Shown in pieces: positions 36,679 through 45,190 of a stretch of 64,000 bases of DNA. A model generated the notes under the pieces. That model was not told where the DNA came from. It did no database searches and was given only the letters and a program-made list of their open reading frames with translations. Source of the DNA: QYOJ01 sp964449285 (lineage in GTDB: Bacteria > Bacteroidota > Bacteroidia > Bacteroidales > FEN-979); the NCBI GenBank assembly GCA_964449285.1, contig CAYUZX010000010.1:3510-67509 (forward strand), read 5' to 3'. The position numbers and the translations under genes are program-made. Numbering within the stretch: position 1 is the first letter of the stretch; each line of letters opens with the position of its first letter.

Positions 36679-37094
36679 AGTTTTGTATATACCGCAGAGA
36701 TGTAATGGAGGTTGGCTCCATCATTCAGTGTGTAGGGCCAACTGATTTTGGAGCCCGACAAGGTTCCGGATCCATTGATGATCCAGCCATCTCCGATTAT
36801 CTGGTTAACTTCGAGGGAGATTGTGTTCCCTGATACAAAGGCATAAGCAGGGTTGCTACTGGTCCCGGCGTTGGCGAAGTTGTAGATAAATACACCTCCA
36901 TTCTGAGATGTGGGATCTATCTCAATACTCACTTCATAGGTAAGGCGTGTTTCAGTTTCTGTTACACTCCACACGGCTGTGAAGATTTGGCGAGCATCAG
37001 TGGGCGCTGGTGTGGGATCATTATCTATACATGATGAAAAGCCAATAGCCATAAGGGCCAGGATGACAAGTATAGGGGTTATCGTCTGTTTCAT
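36675..37094 (-). CDS. Small lipoprotein of unknown function
   Basis: A 139-residue exported protein. The signal peptide ends at GFSSC (about residue 22), followed by an acidic, proline-rich spacer DNDPTPAPTD. The mature region looks like a single beta-sandwich (VSIEIDPTSQNGGVFIYNF, ISWPYTLNDGANLHY). No homologous family is recognised with confidence. It is probably surface or periplasmic. Confidence 0.75.
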   Translation of the reverse strand: MKQTITPILVILALMAIGFSSCIDNDPTPAPTDARQIFTAVWSVTETETRLTYEVSIEIDPTSQNGGVFIYNFANAGTSSNPAYAFVSGNTISLEVNQIIGDGWIINGSGTLSGSKISWPYTLNDGANLHYISAVYTKL

Positions 37095-37143
37095 ATCAAC
37101 TTTTTACCTGGTAGTATTATAAGGTAAAGATACATACACTTTT

Positions 37144-37917
37144 TCATTCTCGCTTCAGGAGAATTTTATCCGCCAGTTTCCCTGCCAGCCTGGAAGCTCC
37201 GATCCGGAAGTATTCTTTGGATAACCAGGACTCTCCCAGGGTGGATGAAACCAAATTATAGAATATCAGGGCGTGTTCAGGTTCGGAGATCCCTCCGGAG
37301 GGTTTGATTCCCTTCATGACCCCGGTACTTGCATGAAAGTTACGAATTCGCCCGAGCATCCCCTCAACAGCTTGTTTTGTCGCTCCTTCAGGAATTTTCC
37401 CGGTAGATGTTTTTATAAAATCGGCGCCTGCCCGGAGAGCCATATCGGAGGCTTCAGCGATCAATTTCAGCGTGCTAAGTTCCCCAGTCTCCAGGATGAC
37501 TTTCAGTGTTTGCTCCTGACAATATTCTCTGATGACTGCTATCTCATCAAACACTTGCTGGTGATTACCGGCAATGAAGGCTCCCCTTGAGAAAACAATG
37601 TCGACTTCGTCGGCACCTTGATCAATTGCAAAGGTGACTTCCTCCAGTTTAGCCTGGATAGGAACTTGCCCGTGGGGGAATCCACCGGCTACAGTGGCAA
37701 CCCGGATCCCAGTGCCGGAAAGCTCACGGCGTGCAGTTTTTATAAAAGGTGAAAAGATACAGACCGCTGCCGGAACCGGCAGGCCCTGCTCCCCAAAGTA
37801 GATCGCTTTATGGCAGAGTGAAATGATGGATTTGTCGCAATCGGCACCTTCCAAACTTGTAAAATCGATCAGCGAAAGAATCCGTAAATAGATATCCATG
37901 TGATCCGTTGTTGCCAT
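37144..37917 (-). CDS. deoC: Deoxyribose-phosphate aldolase
   Basis: A 257-residue class I aldolase that splits 2-deoxyribose 5-phosphate to glyceraldehyde 3-phosphate and acetaldehyde in deoxynucleoside catabolism. The Schiff-base lysine is in ADFIKTSTGKIPEGAT, and the second lysine in GIKPSGGISE. VATVAGGFPHGQVPIQAKLEE and GADEVDIVFSRGAFIAG complete the family pattern. The start could be Met1 or Met7. It sits 3 bp after the TonB-receptor gene, so co-transcription is likely. Confidence 0.95.
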   Translation of the reverse strand: MATTDHMDIYLRILSLIDFTSLEGADCDKSIISLCHKAIYFGEQGLPVPAAVCIFSPFIKTARRELSGTGIRVATVAGGFPHGQVPIQAKLEEVTFAIDQGADEVDIVFSRGAFIAGNHQQVFDEIAVIREYCQEQTLKVILETGELSTLKLIAEASDMALRAGADFIKTSTGKIPEGATKQAVEGMLGRIRNFHASTGVMKGIKPSGGISEPEHALIFYNLVSSTLGESWLSKEYFRIGASRLAGKLADKILLKRE

Positions 37918-37920
37918 GGA

Positions 37921-40266
37921 TCAGAAAGTGAAACTTAAGCCCAGACTAGGCAGGATCGGCAGCTGATATACAATCGTGTTTGTGATACGGTCGACATAAA
38001 AGACGTTCTTCTCATTGAGCATGTTCGTTACGCTGACATCTATTTCCAGTTTCATCCGTTTTCCGAAATTGAACGATTTTTTGAGGTCGAGGTCAAGACG
38101 GCTATAGTAAGTAAGGCGGTGTGAATTATAATCGCCATAGAGGATCCCCAACGATCCATTGATGATTGTGACGGGAGTACCTATATTATTAAAAAACAAC
38201 TCTTCATAATATCCCTGGGTAGGGGTGAAAGGGAATCCAGAGCCGTAGTTATACCTGACGTTCAGCTCCCATGTCTTTTTCTTGCCAAACGCATAGGTGC
38301 CCATCAGGTTTACATTATGACGCCTGTCGAACGGAGGAACGTAAGTGGATATTCCATCAAACCGGTGAATATATCCCAGGGAGTATGTTCCCCAGAAATG
38401 GAAGTTACGAAGGTCATACTTTAAAGAGAAGTCTATCCCTTCGGCATCTCCTGTCTCAACGATGAAATCCTTTTTCAGGTAATCGGGCTGGTCGGCATTT
38501 GCTTCGGTATCTTCAAACAACTTGTTCCGGTTCAGGTTCGTTAATTGCGGGTAGTACTTATAATACCCTTCCACGTTAAGGCTAAGATTGTTGGTTATAT
38601 CCCACTCAAAACCAAAGATGGCATGCCAGGCCTGCTGAAGTTTGTTTTTAACATCTTTCCCATTGAACTTTTTCGGCAAATTCTCGGGGCCGGTAAGGAA
38701 ACCATAGAAGAGATTCACCACATCGAGATCATTGGTTGTGCTGATCAGGTTCTGGGTGTAATATCCTCCTGCTGCCTTCAGCCTGAAATTCTTCGTAACG
38801 TTATATTTAACTGCCAGTCGTGGTTCAGGAGAGAAGGTGGAGAGGGAGGCGTAGTATTGTCCCCGTATACCGGGTTCAAAGATAAACTTTCCGATAATCC
38901 ACTTAAACTTCACAAATAAGTCAATTTCCGTAGAATTTTGAGTGATATCGATGTTTCGGTTGAGGGTGTTATAAAAATCAAAGACAGTTTTGTATCCCGA
39001 AAGCTCAAGACCATATTTCAGGGCATTTTTTCCAAAAAAGTATGTAAACTGAAGCCCGCCGTTGAACCCGGATATACTGGAAGACCGGGGCGCTTTATTG
39101 GGTTCATCCATGTTCACCTTGTAGTAGGAGTAAGCAAAGTTTCCTTCAAGCAGCACAGCAGATTTACCGGGGATTACGATGAAGTTCCCGCCGCCTCCAT
39201 AAGAGTCCCAATTATAGCTTACCGGCACTTCCGTAATGACGGAGTTATCAAAATTATATCCTTGCAACGTAGCCATATCGGAGAAATTGAATCCGAATAA
39301 ATTGATTTTACTCCCGTTGGGTGCATTAACAGAGATCTTCCCATAGATATCCAGGTAGCTGTAAGGAAGCTTCTGATCCAGGTAGGAGTAAAATATTTTT
39401 GAACTTTTATCCAGGTATGAATTCTTTACCGACAGGATGAAAGAGGCGCTGGCAGAGTTTTCATTCTTCTGGCGGGCAATGGGCCCTTCCAATAGGGCTT
39501 TGGCCCCGAATGTACTGATATCCAGCTTGCCCCCAAACCGGTTTTTGTTCCCGTCGCGAGTAGAGATATCCATGATAGAGGAGATTCGTCCCCCGTATTC
39601 GGCATTGAAGCCACCCGTATAGACATCGACATTTTTCAATATATCAACATCAAATACCGAGAAGAGCCCAATGGAGTGAAATGGGTTGTAGACAATCATT
39701 CCATCATAAAGCACTTTGTTTTGCACAGGAGGGCCTCCACGGATATAGAGTTGTCCTCCCTGGTCGCCCGAAAAAATGACTCCGGGCAACACGGTAAGAT
39801 ACTGGGCCAGGTCTGGCTGGCCACCCATTGATGGGATCTTTTGAATCTCTTTCGGTGTCACTTTGATGATGGAAGTCTGTGTTTCGCTTTGCTTATCCTG
39901 CCTGGCAGCGGAAATGTTGACCTCCCCAAGGTTCACTGACCCGGCTTTCAGGTATAGTTTCTTAGTAATCAGTTCATCGGCTTTGATCGTCAATGGGATC
40001 TGAAGAGAGTCAAACCCAATGTAGGTAACCATCAGGAGATAGTCTCCTGGCGGAATACGCGTGATGGCGAAGTAGCCGTTTTCGTCGGTAGGTGCACCCA
40101 TTGAGGTTTTATAAAAATAGACATTAGTGAAGATAACAGGTTCACCGGTCTCCTTTTCATAGACGAATCCACGTACAGTTCCAAACTGTGCCATTAGGGA
40201 AGCAGAGAAGAGAATACCGAGTACACTCAAAGAAACAGTGAGGTAAAGAGAGTGGAAAGACTTCAT
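37921..40266 (-). CDS. TonB-dependent outer-membrane receptor
   Basis: A 781-residue receptor. A signal peptide (about 1-26) is followed by a carboxypeptidase-like domain (about 29-110: GFVYEKETGEPVIFTNVYFY), a plug domain with QDKQSETQTSIIKVTPKEI, and a beta-barrel ending in PILPSLGLSFTF with the terminal Phe of outer-membrane barrels. Its length is below that of SusC-type receptors and no SusD gene is adjacent, so it belongs to the general TonB receptor class. The ligand is unknown. A TATTTTTG -7-like box lies upstream at 40302-40309. Confidence 0.92.
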   Translation of the reverse strand: MKSFHSLYLTVSLSVLGILFSASLMAQFGTVRGFVYEKETGEPVIFTNVYFYKTSMGAPTDENGYFAITRIPPGDYLLMVTYIGFDSLQIPLTIKADELITKKLYLKAGSVNLGEVNISAARQDKQSETQTSIIKVTPKEIQKIPSMGGQPDLAQYLTVLPGVIFSGDQGGQLYIRGGPPVQNKVLYDGMIVYNPFHSIGLFSVFDVDILKNVDVYTGGFNAEYGGRISSIMDISTRDGNKNRFGGKLDISTFGAKALLEGPIARQKNENSASASFILSVKNSYLDKSSKIFYSYLDQKLPYSYLDIYGKISVNAPNGSKINLFGFNFSDMATLQGYNFDNSVITEVPVSYNWDSYGGGGNFIVIPGKSAVLLEGNFAYSYYKVNMDEPNKAPRSSSISGFNGGLQFTYFFGKNALKYGLELSGYKTVFDFYNTLNRNIDITQNSTEIDLFVKFKWIIGKFIFEPGIRGQYYASLSTFSPEPRLAVKYNVTKNFRLKAAGGYYTQNLISTTNDLDVVNLFYGFLTGPENLPKKFNGKDVKNKLQQAWHAIFGFEWDITNNLSLNVEGYYKYYPQLTNLNRNKLFEDTEANADQPDYLKKDFIVETGDAEGIDFSLKYDLRNFHFWGTYSLGYIHRFDGISTYVPPFDRRHNVNLMGTYAFGKKKTWELNVRYNYGSGFPFTPTQGYYEELFFNNIGTPVTIINGSLGILYGDYNSHRLTYYSRLDLDLKKSFNFGKRMKLEIDVSVTNMLNEKNVFYVDRITNTIVYQLPILPSLGLSFTF

Positions 40267-40324
40267 ATCGAGTGTGTAAGGTCAGGGTTGATAAAGCTGG
40301 GCAAAAATAGAAAAAATCATTCAG

Positions 40325-40675
40325 TTAAAAAAGAAATGCCTGAAATTGGGCGACCATGGGATGTGATGGATCTTCATTCACAACTGTCAGGTAACAACCA
40401 AGTGCTGATAACTTCCATCCCCTGTGGATCTCGTTTTGTTTGATGATGAAAACACGCCGGAAGTGTTTCCGGGAAGGGATTGATAGCGCAATGCATGCAT
40501 TGATAGCGCGTTCAATGGCAGCATCCAGCAGGTGTTCGTCTGCCATCTCCAACCTCTCCAGCAGGTCGCATGAGAGGTATCTGAGGCCGGACGTATCCAC
40601 TGCCTCAATGAACTCCAGAATCACGCGGGAAGGCTGATCCAGTTCATACGGTATCAGATTGTTATAGGATGTCAT
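40325..40675 (-). CDS. Small DinD/BRO-like domain protein, partner of DnaJ gene
   Basis: A 116-residue protein without signal or membrane segment. Residues about 30-116 show the spacing of the DinD/KilA-BRO-type domain: a Y-x-S-x-x-DLL helix start (LRYLSCDLLERLEM), an acidic/Ala-rich helix with AINACIALS, the phase SRKHFRRVF, and the ending KLSALGCYLTVVNEDPSHPM resembling the K-LSRYACYLI-QNGDP motif. The similarity is from memory and moderate. Its start overlaps the stop of the DnaJ gene by 4 bp. In many bacteria that position is occupied by the CbpA inhibitor CbpM, but CbpM features are not seen. Confidence 0.6.
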   Translation of the reverse strand: MTSYNNLIPYELDQPSRVILEFIEAVDTSGLRYLSCDLLERLEMADEHLLDAAIERAINACIALSIPSRKHFRRVFIIKQNEIHRGWKLSALGCYLTVVNEDPSHPMVAQFQAFLF

Positions 40676-41607
40676 GACACAGGTCTTAAATTGGCCAGTT
40701 TTTGAAAGAGCGACAACTCTTCTTCATTCAAATGCTGAGGGATATCAATAACGATTTTGGCATAGAGATCTCCGAACTCCTGTTTCTTTCCAAAGCGAGG
40801 CATGCCCAAGCCCTTCAATCGTAACACTTTACCGTTCTGACTTCCTTTTGGGATGTTGATAGTTACTGTTCCTTTTAATGTTGTAATTGTAATTTTCCCG
40901 CCCAGCACAGCAGGATACAAAGGAACATGCACATCGCAATGAAGGTTGTCACCTTTTCGCTCAAACGTTGTGTTTGGGTTGATTGTCACTTTCATATAGA
41001 GATGGCCCCGCTCATGACTCCCGCTCCCTTTCCCTCCTTTTCCCCTGATTCGCAGAATCTGTCCATCTTTTACGCCGGCTGGAATCGTTGCTTTGATCGA
41101 CTCTCCGTCCAGGGTAAGCATTGCCTCAGTTCCCAGGTAGGCATCGGCCAGTGTAATTGAGAGATCGGCCTGGTAGTCCTGCCCTTTGCCAGGAACATCC
41201 CGGGCATTGGCATATTGGGCGCCTCCGCTGAAGCCTCCACTAAAGAAGGTGTTGAAGAAATCGGAGAAATCTCCTCCTTCGAAGGCAGAGGTTGATTGCT
41301 GCTGAGAGCGCTGATGCCGTCCGCCTTGCTGTTGTGCCCATTGAGCATAGTCGAATCCGCCATCTGCTCCGGCATATTCATGTTGTTTCCAGTTTACACC
41401 GAGTTTATCATACTTTTTCCGTTTCTCAGGATCCTTCAGCACTTCGTATGCCTCCCCGATCTCTTTGAACCGGTCTTCCGACTCCTTATTCCCCTGGTTT
41501 TTATCAGGGTGGTACTTTACTGCAAGCTTTCGGTAGCTTTTCTTGATCTCATCCTGAGTAGCTGTTTTAGAGATACCAAGTATTTTATAATAGTCTTTAT
41601 ACTCCAT
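40672..41607 (-). CDS. CbpA-type DnaJ co-chaperone
   Basis: A 311-residue class B J-protein. The J domain (about 1-70) has the HPD motif in KYHPDKNQGNKESE. A Gly/Gln/Phe-rich linker follows (YAQWAQQQGGRHQRSQQQ and FSGGFSGG). The C-terminal substrate-binding domains have VKDGQILRIRGKG and GSQNGKVLRLKGLGMP. There is no zinc-finger domain, so it is CbpA-like rather than canonical DnaJ. It stimulates DnaK. A well-spaced promoter lies upstream, and a DinD-like gene overlaps its 3' end by 4 bp. Confidence 0.93.
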   Translation of the reverse strand: MEYKDYYKILGISKTATQDEIKKSYRKLAVKYHPDKNQGNKESEDRFKEIGEAYEVLKDPEKRKKYDKLGVNWKQHEYAGADGGFDYAQWAQQQGGRHQRSQQQSTSAFEGGDFSDFFNTFFSGGFSGGAQYANARDVPGKGQDYQADLSITLADAYLGTEAMLTLDGESIKATIPAGVKDGQILRIRGKGGKGSGSHERGHLYMKVTINPNTTFERKGDNLHCDVHVPLYPAVLGGKITITTLKGTVTINIPKGSQNGKVLRLKGLGMPRFGKKQEFGDLYAKIVIDIPQHLNEEELSLFQKLANLRPVS

Positions 41608-41636
41608 GTGGGATTCACCAAAAATATCAGTGGATT

Positions 41637-41666
41637 CAAAGATACAAAAAGCGTTAAAAATTTCAA
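41637..41666 (-). promoter_or_regulatory. Promoter of the dnaJ-like gene
   Basis: On the minus strand TTG (41666-41664) and TATCTTTG (41644-41637) are separated by 19 bp, the Bacteroidota sigma-70 arrangement. Transcription would start about 24 bp before the ATG at 41607. It is back to back with the iorA promoter. Confidence 0.6.
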
Positions 41667-41672
41667 CAACAG

Positions 41673-41703
41673 TTGTGTAATTTCTAAAATGTACGTAGGT
41701 TTG
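41673..41703 (+). promoter_or_regulatory. Promoter of the iorAB-sphingolipid operon
   Basis: TTG at 41673-41675 and TAGGTTTG at 41696-41703 with 20 bp between match the Bacteroidota -33/-7 consensus. The predicted leader to the iorA ATG (41729) is about 20 bp. No other strong promoter was seen before the terminator at 47342-47393. Confidence 0.6.
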
Positions 41704-41728
41704 TCTTGCGTTACTAAGACTTTGTTTT

Positions 41729-43348
41729 ATGCAGAAATTATTATTGCTGGGGGATGAAGCGATTGCACAGGGAGCCCTTGATGCCGGTCTCTCGGGAATC
41801 TATGCTTACCCTGGAACTCCTTCTACTGAAATTACCGAATTTGTTCAGAAGTCGAAGTATGCCCATGAGCATGGGATTCATTCCAAGTGGTCGGCCAATG
41901 AGAAGACTGCAATGGAGACAGCTTTGGGCATGTCCTATGCAGGTAAGCGGGCAATGGTTTGTATGAAGCATGTTGGACTTAATGTTGCTGCAGATCCTTT
42001 TATCAATTCAGCGATAACGGGCGCGAATGGAGGTTTGATCGTAGTTTCGGCCGACGACCCATCCATGCACTCTTCACAGAATGAACAGGATTCCCGCTTT
42101 TTTGGAAAATTTGCCCTGGTACCTATCCTGGAGCCTTCCAACCAACAAGAGGCTTACGATATGGTACATTACGGATTCGACCTCTCTGAAAAATACCTCA
42201 TTCCGGTGCTTATGCGAATCACAACACGGATGGCGCATTCACGGGCTGGTATTGTGAGAAGAGAGGTACGGAAACAAAATGAATTACACCTCCCTTCAGA
42301 TCTGCGCCAGTTCGTTCTTCTGCCGGCCATAGCCCGGAAACGATACAAACACTTATTGAACAACCATGCCCATTTTATCAGTGAATCGGAAGAGTCACCT
42401 TTTAATGTTTATATTGATGGCCATGATAGCTCAACAGGTATCATTGTATGCGGGTTGGCTTATAATTACCTGATGGAGAATTATCCGGATGGGAAGGTCC
42501 CTTTCCCCGTTCTGAAGATCGGCCAATACCCTCTTCCTAAGAAGTTGATCGAGAAAATGGCTGATGATTGCGATGAGATCCTGGTGGTTGAGGATGGGTA
42601 CCCGATGGTGGAGGAGCTGCTGAAAGGCTACCTTGGTATTGGGTTGAAGGTAAAAGGGCGCCTTGATGGCACCATCCCCCGCGATGGAGAACTCAATCCC
42701 AACATTCTGGCGGATGCACTCGGAAAGGAAAACACGTTTGGACTGCCGATTCCTAATCTGGTAGTTGGCCGGCCTCCTATGCTCTGTTCCGGTTGTCCGC
42801 ACATCGACTCCTATAATGCTCTCAACCAGGCACTCTCGACCCTGGAGAAAGGCCGTGTTTTCTCCGATATCGGATGTTATACATTAGGGGCACTGCATCC
42901 ATATGAGGCAATTAACTCCTGTGTGGATATGGGAGCTTCCATCACCATGGCCAAAGGAGCTGCTGATGCGGGGATGAACCCTGCTGTAGCTGTTATCGGC
43001 GATTCAACATTTACCCACTCCGGCATGACTGGTTTGCTGGATGCTATAGTAGAAAAGACACCCATTACGGTACTTATCCTAGACAACGCCACTACGGCGA
43101 TGACCGGTGGACAGAATTCAGCCGCTATGGGAAGGCTTGAAGATATCTGTAAAGGGCTGGGTGTTGAGGAGGATCATATCCGTGTGATCCGTCCCCTGAA
43201 GAAATATCATGAAGATTTTGTCCAGATCCTGGAAGAGGAGCTGGCCTATCAGGGCGTGTCGGTCATCATTCCCCGCCGGGAGTGCATCGTTGCTATCAAT
43301 AAACGGATGAGGGATAAGTTCAAGAATAAACCAACCGCAACCCCATGA
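41729..43348 (+). CDS. iorA: Indolepyruvate oxidoreductase alpha subunit, without ferredoxin domain
   Basis: A 539-residue TPP-dependent subunit that decarboxylates aryl 2-oxoacids to aryl-CoA with IorB. The pyrimidine-side domain begins LLLGDEAIAQGALDAGLSGIYAYPGTPSTEI. The TPP-binding part shows MLCSGCPHIDSY, FSDIGCYTLGALHPYEAINSCVDMGAS and VIGDSTFTHSGMTGLLDA. The C-terminus stops after VSVIIPRRECIVAINKRM. The archaeal form continues into an eight-cysteine 2[4Fe-4S] ferredoxin domain, which is missing here. The stop overlaps the iorB start by 4 bp. Confidence 0.93.
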   Translation: MQKLLLLGDEAIAQGALDAGLSGIYAYPGTPSTEITEFVQKSKYAHEHGIHSKWSANEKTAMETALGMSYAGKRAMVCMKHVGLNVAADPFINSAITGANGGLIVVSADDPSMHSSQNEQDSRFFGKFALVPILEPSNQQEAYDMVHYGFDLSEKYLIPVLMRITTRMAHSRAGIVRREVRKQNELHLPSDLRQFVLLPAIARKRYKHLLNNHAHFISESEESPFNVYIDGHDSSTGIIVCGLAYNYLMENYPDGKVPFPVLKIGQYPLPKKLIEKMADDCDEILVVEDGYPMVEELLKGYLGIGLKVKGRLDGTIPRDGELNPNILADALGKENTFGLPIPNLVVGRPPMLCSGCPHIDSYNALNQALSTLEKGRVFSDIGCYTLGALHPYEAINSCVDMGASITMAKGAADAGMNPAVAVIGDSTFTHSGMTGLLDAIVEKTPITVLILDNATTAMTGGQNSAAMGRLEDICKGLGVEEDHIRVIRPLKKYHEDFVQILEEELAYQGVSVIIPRRECIVAINKRMRDKFKNKPTATP

Positions 43349-43938
43349 AAAAAGATATCATCCTGGCAGGTGTCGGTGGGCAGGGGATTCTCTCCATTGC
43401 TGCCGTAATCGGCTATACTGCCCTGGAACAGGGTATGTTTCTGAAACAGTCTGAAGTTCATGGAATGAGCCAACGCGGTGGGGATGTGATGTCGAATTTA
43501 AGGATCTCGCATAATGAGATTGCTTCCGATCTTATCCCCTTTGGACAAGCCGACCTGATTATTGCAGTCGAGCCATTGGAATCCCTTCGTTATCTGCCAT
43601 TTTTATCCAGGAATGGATGGCTGATTTCCAGTTCAAGGCCTTTTAATAATATTTACAACTACCCCGACATAGAAGAGATCCTGAATGCTATCAGGGGGAT
43701 TCCTCACCATCTCCTTTTGGATGCTGATACGATGGCGAAAGAGGCGGGATCGTTAAAAGCTGCCAATATTGTGATCCTCGGTGCGTCAGCTCCTTTCCTT
43801 GGGATGGATTTCGAGCTTCTTGAAAATGCCATTCGTTTTATATTCAATAAGAAAGGAGAACCTGTGGTTGAATGGAACCTGAGAGCTTTGAAAGCAGGGA
43901 AAGAGTTTGCTGACCTCAATCAGCGCAACTTGGCTTAA
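43345..43938 (+). CDS. iorB: Indolepyruvate oxidoreductase beta subunit
   Basis: A 197-residue gamma/beta-type subunit of 2-oxoacid:ferredoxin oxidoreductases. It contains ILAGVGGQGILSIAAVIG at the N-terminus, SEVHGMSQRGGDVMSNLRIS, and LGASAPFLGM near the C-terminus. It pairs with IorA through the 4-bp gene overlap. The serine palmitoyltransferase gene begins 47 bp later on the same strand, and iorAB may be co-transcribed with the sphingolipid genes. Confidence 0.93.
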   Translation: MKKDIILAGVGGQGILSIAAVIGYTALEQGMFLKQSEVHGMSQRGGDVMSNLRISHNEIASDLIPFGQADLIIAVEPLESLRYLPFLSRNGWLISSSRPFNNIYNYPDIEEILNAIRGIPHHLLLDADTMAKEAGSLKAANIVILGASAPFLGMDFELLENAIRFIFNKKGEPVVEWNLRALKAGKEFADLNQRNLA

Positions 43939-43985
43939 TTTAGCATTACTTCCTATCCATTATTACAGATCTTTAACTCGCTATT

Positions 43986-45173
43986 ATGAGGCTTTTACAA
44001 CAAAAGACATCTGGCTACAGAGAACCCCAGGAAGCGGAGCGGATTGGCCTCTACCCATTTTTTCGGGTGATTGATTCCGAGCAGGAGACTGTGGTATCGA
44101 TGAACGGGAAATCGATCCTCATGTTCGGTTCCAACAGTTACCTGGGACTAACCACTCATCCCAAGATTAAGGAGGCTTCTATTGCAGCCATCAAGAAGTA
44201 TGGATCAGGATGTGCCGGCTCGAGGTTTCTGAACGGTACACTTGACATTCATATAGAACTTGAAAGCCAGCTGGCGGAATTTGTTGGAAAAGAGGCTTCA
44301 CTGGTATATAGTACAGGATTTCAGGTAAATCAAGGAGTCATACCGACAGTAACCACGCGCAATGACTATATCCTGATTGATGAGTTGAACCACGCTTCAA
44401 TCATTGAAGCTACCCGGCTTTCCTTCTCACGGGTGTTAAAGTTTCGTCATAATGATATGGCTTCCCTCGAAAAAATGCTGATACGGTGCAAGCCTGATAG
44501 GATCAAACTGATTGTAGTTGACGGGGTATTCAGTATGGATGGGGATATCGCAAATCTGCCTGAAATCGTCAAACTGGCTGAGCGTTACAATGCTACAGTC
44601 ATGGTTGATGATGCCCATTCGATCGGGGTTCTGGGTCTGCATGGAGCCGGTACAGCTTCTCATTTCGGGCTTACCGACCAGGTAGACCTGATCATGGGAA
44701 CTTTTTCGAAATCTCTTGCTTCTATCGGAGGTTTTATCGCCAGTGACGGGGACACCATCAACTATATCAAGCACCACTCCCGTTCTTTGATCTTCTCTGC
44801 CAGCATAACACCTGCTTCGGCAGCCAGCGTGCTGGCTGCCCTGGAGATCATCAGACAGGAACCAGAACGGATTGAAAATCTCTGGTCTTTGACCCATTAC
44901 ACCATAGACCGCTTCAGGAGTCTTGGATTTGATATTGGAAATACTGTCACTCCCATTATCCCGGTTTTTGTGCGGGATACCATGAAAACATTGATGCTTA
45001 CCCGGATGCTTCAGGATGAAGGGATTTTTGTCAATCCGGTAATAGCACCTGCAGTAAACAAAGATGCAGCTATGATCCGGTTTTCCCTGATGGCTACACA
45101 TACAAAAGCGCAGATTGACAAGGCGTTGGACTCATTCCATCGTCTCGGAAAAAAGCTGGAGATCATACCCTAA
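43986..45173 (+). CDS. spt: Serine palmitoyltransferase (alpha-oxoamine synthase family)
   Basis: A 395-residue PLP enzyme. It condenses serine with an acyl thioester to give 3-ketosphinganine, the committed step of sphingolipid synthesis. Features are FGSNSYLGLTTHPKI, GSGCAGSRFLNGT, DELNHASIIEA, MVDDAHSIGVLG, and the PLP lysine in MGTFSKSLASIGGFI. The AOS family also includes KBL and BioF. The choice of SPT rests on the N-terminal pattern (GLYPFFRVIDSEQETVV) and on the two following genes, which fit the later ceramide steps. Confidence 0.9.
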   Translation: MRLLQQKTSGYREPQEAERIGLYPFFRVIDSEQETVVSMNGKSILMFGSNSYLGLTTHPKIKEASIAAIKKYGSGCAGSRFLNGTLDIHIELESQLAEFVGKEASLVYSTGFQVNQGVIPTVTTRNDYILIDELNHASIIEATRLSFSRVLKFRHNDMASLEKMLIRCKPDRIKLIVVDGVFSMDGDIANLPEIVKLAERYNATVMVDDAHSIGVLGLHGAGTASHFGLTDQVDLIMGTFSKSLASIGGFIASDGDTINYIKHHSRSLIFSASITPASAASVLAALEIIRQEPERIENLWSLTHYTIDRFRSLGFDIGNTVTPIIPVFVRDTMKTLMLTRMLQDEGIFVNPVIAPAVNKDAAMIRFSLMATHTKAQIDKALDSFHRLGKKLEIIP

Positions 45174-45190
45174 TCTTATAATGATCCACC

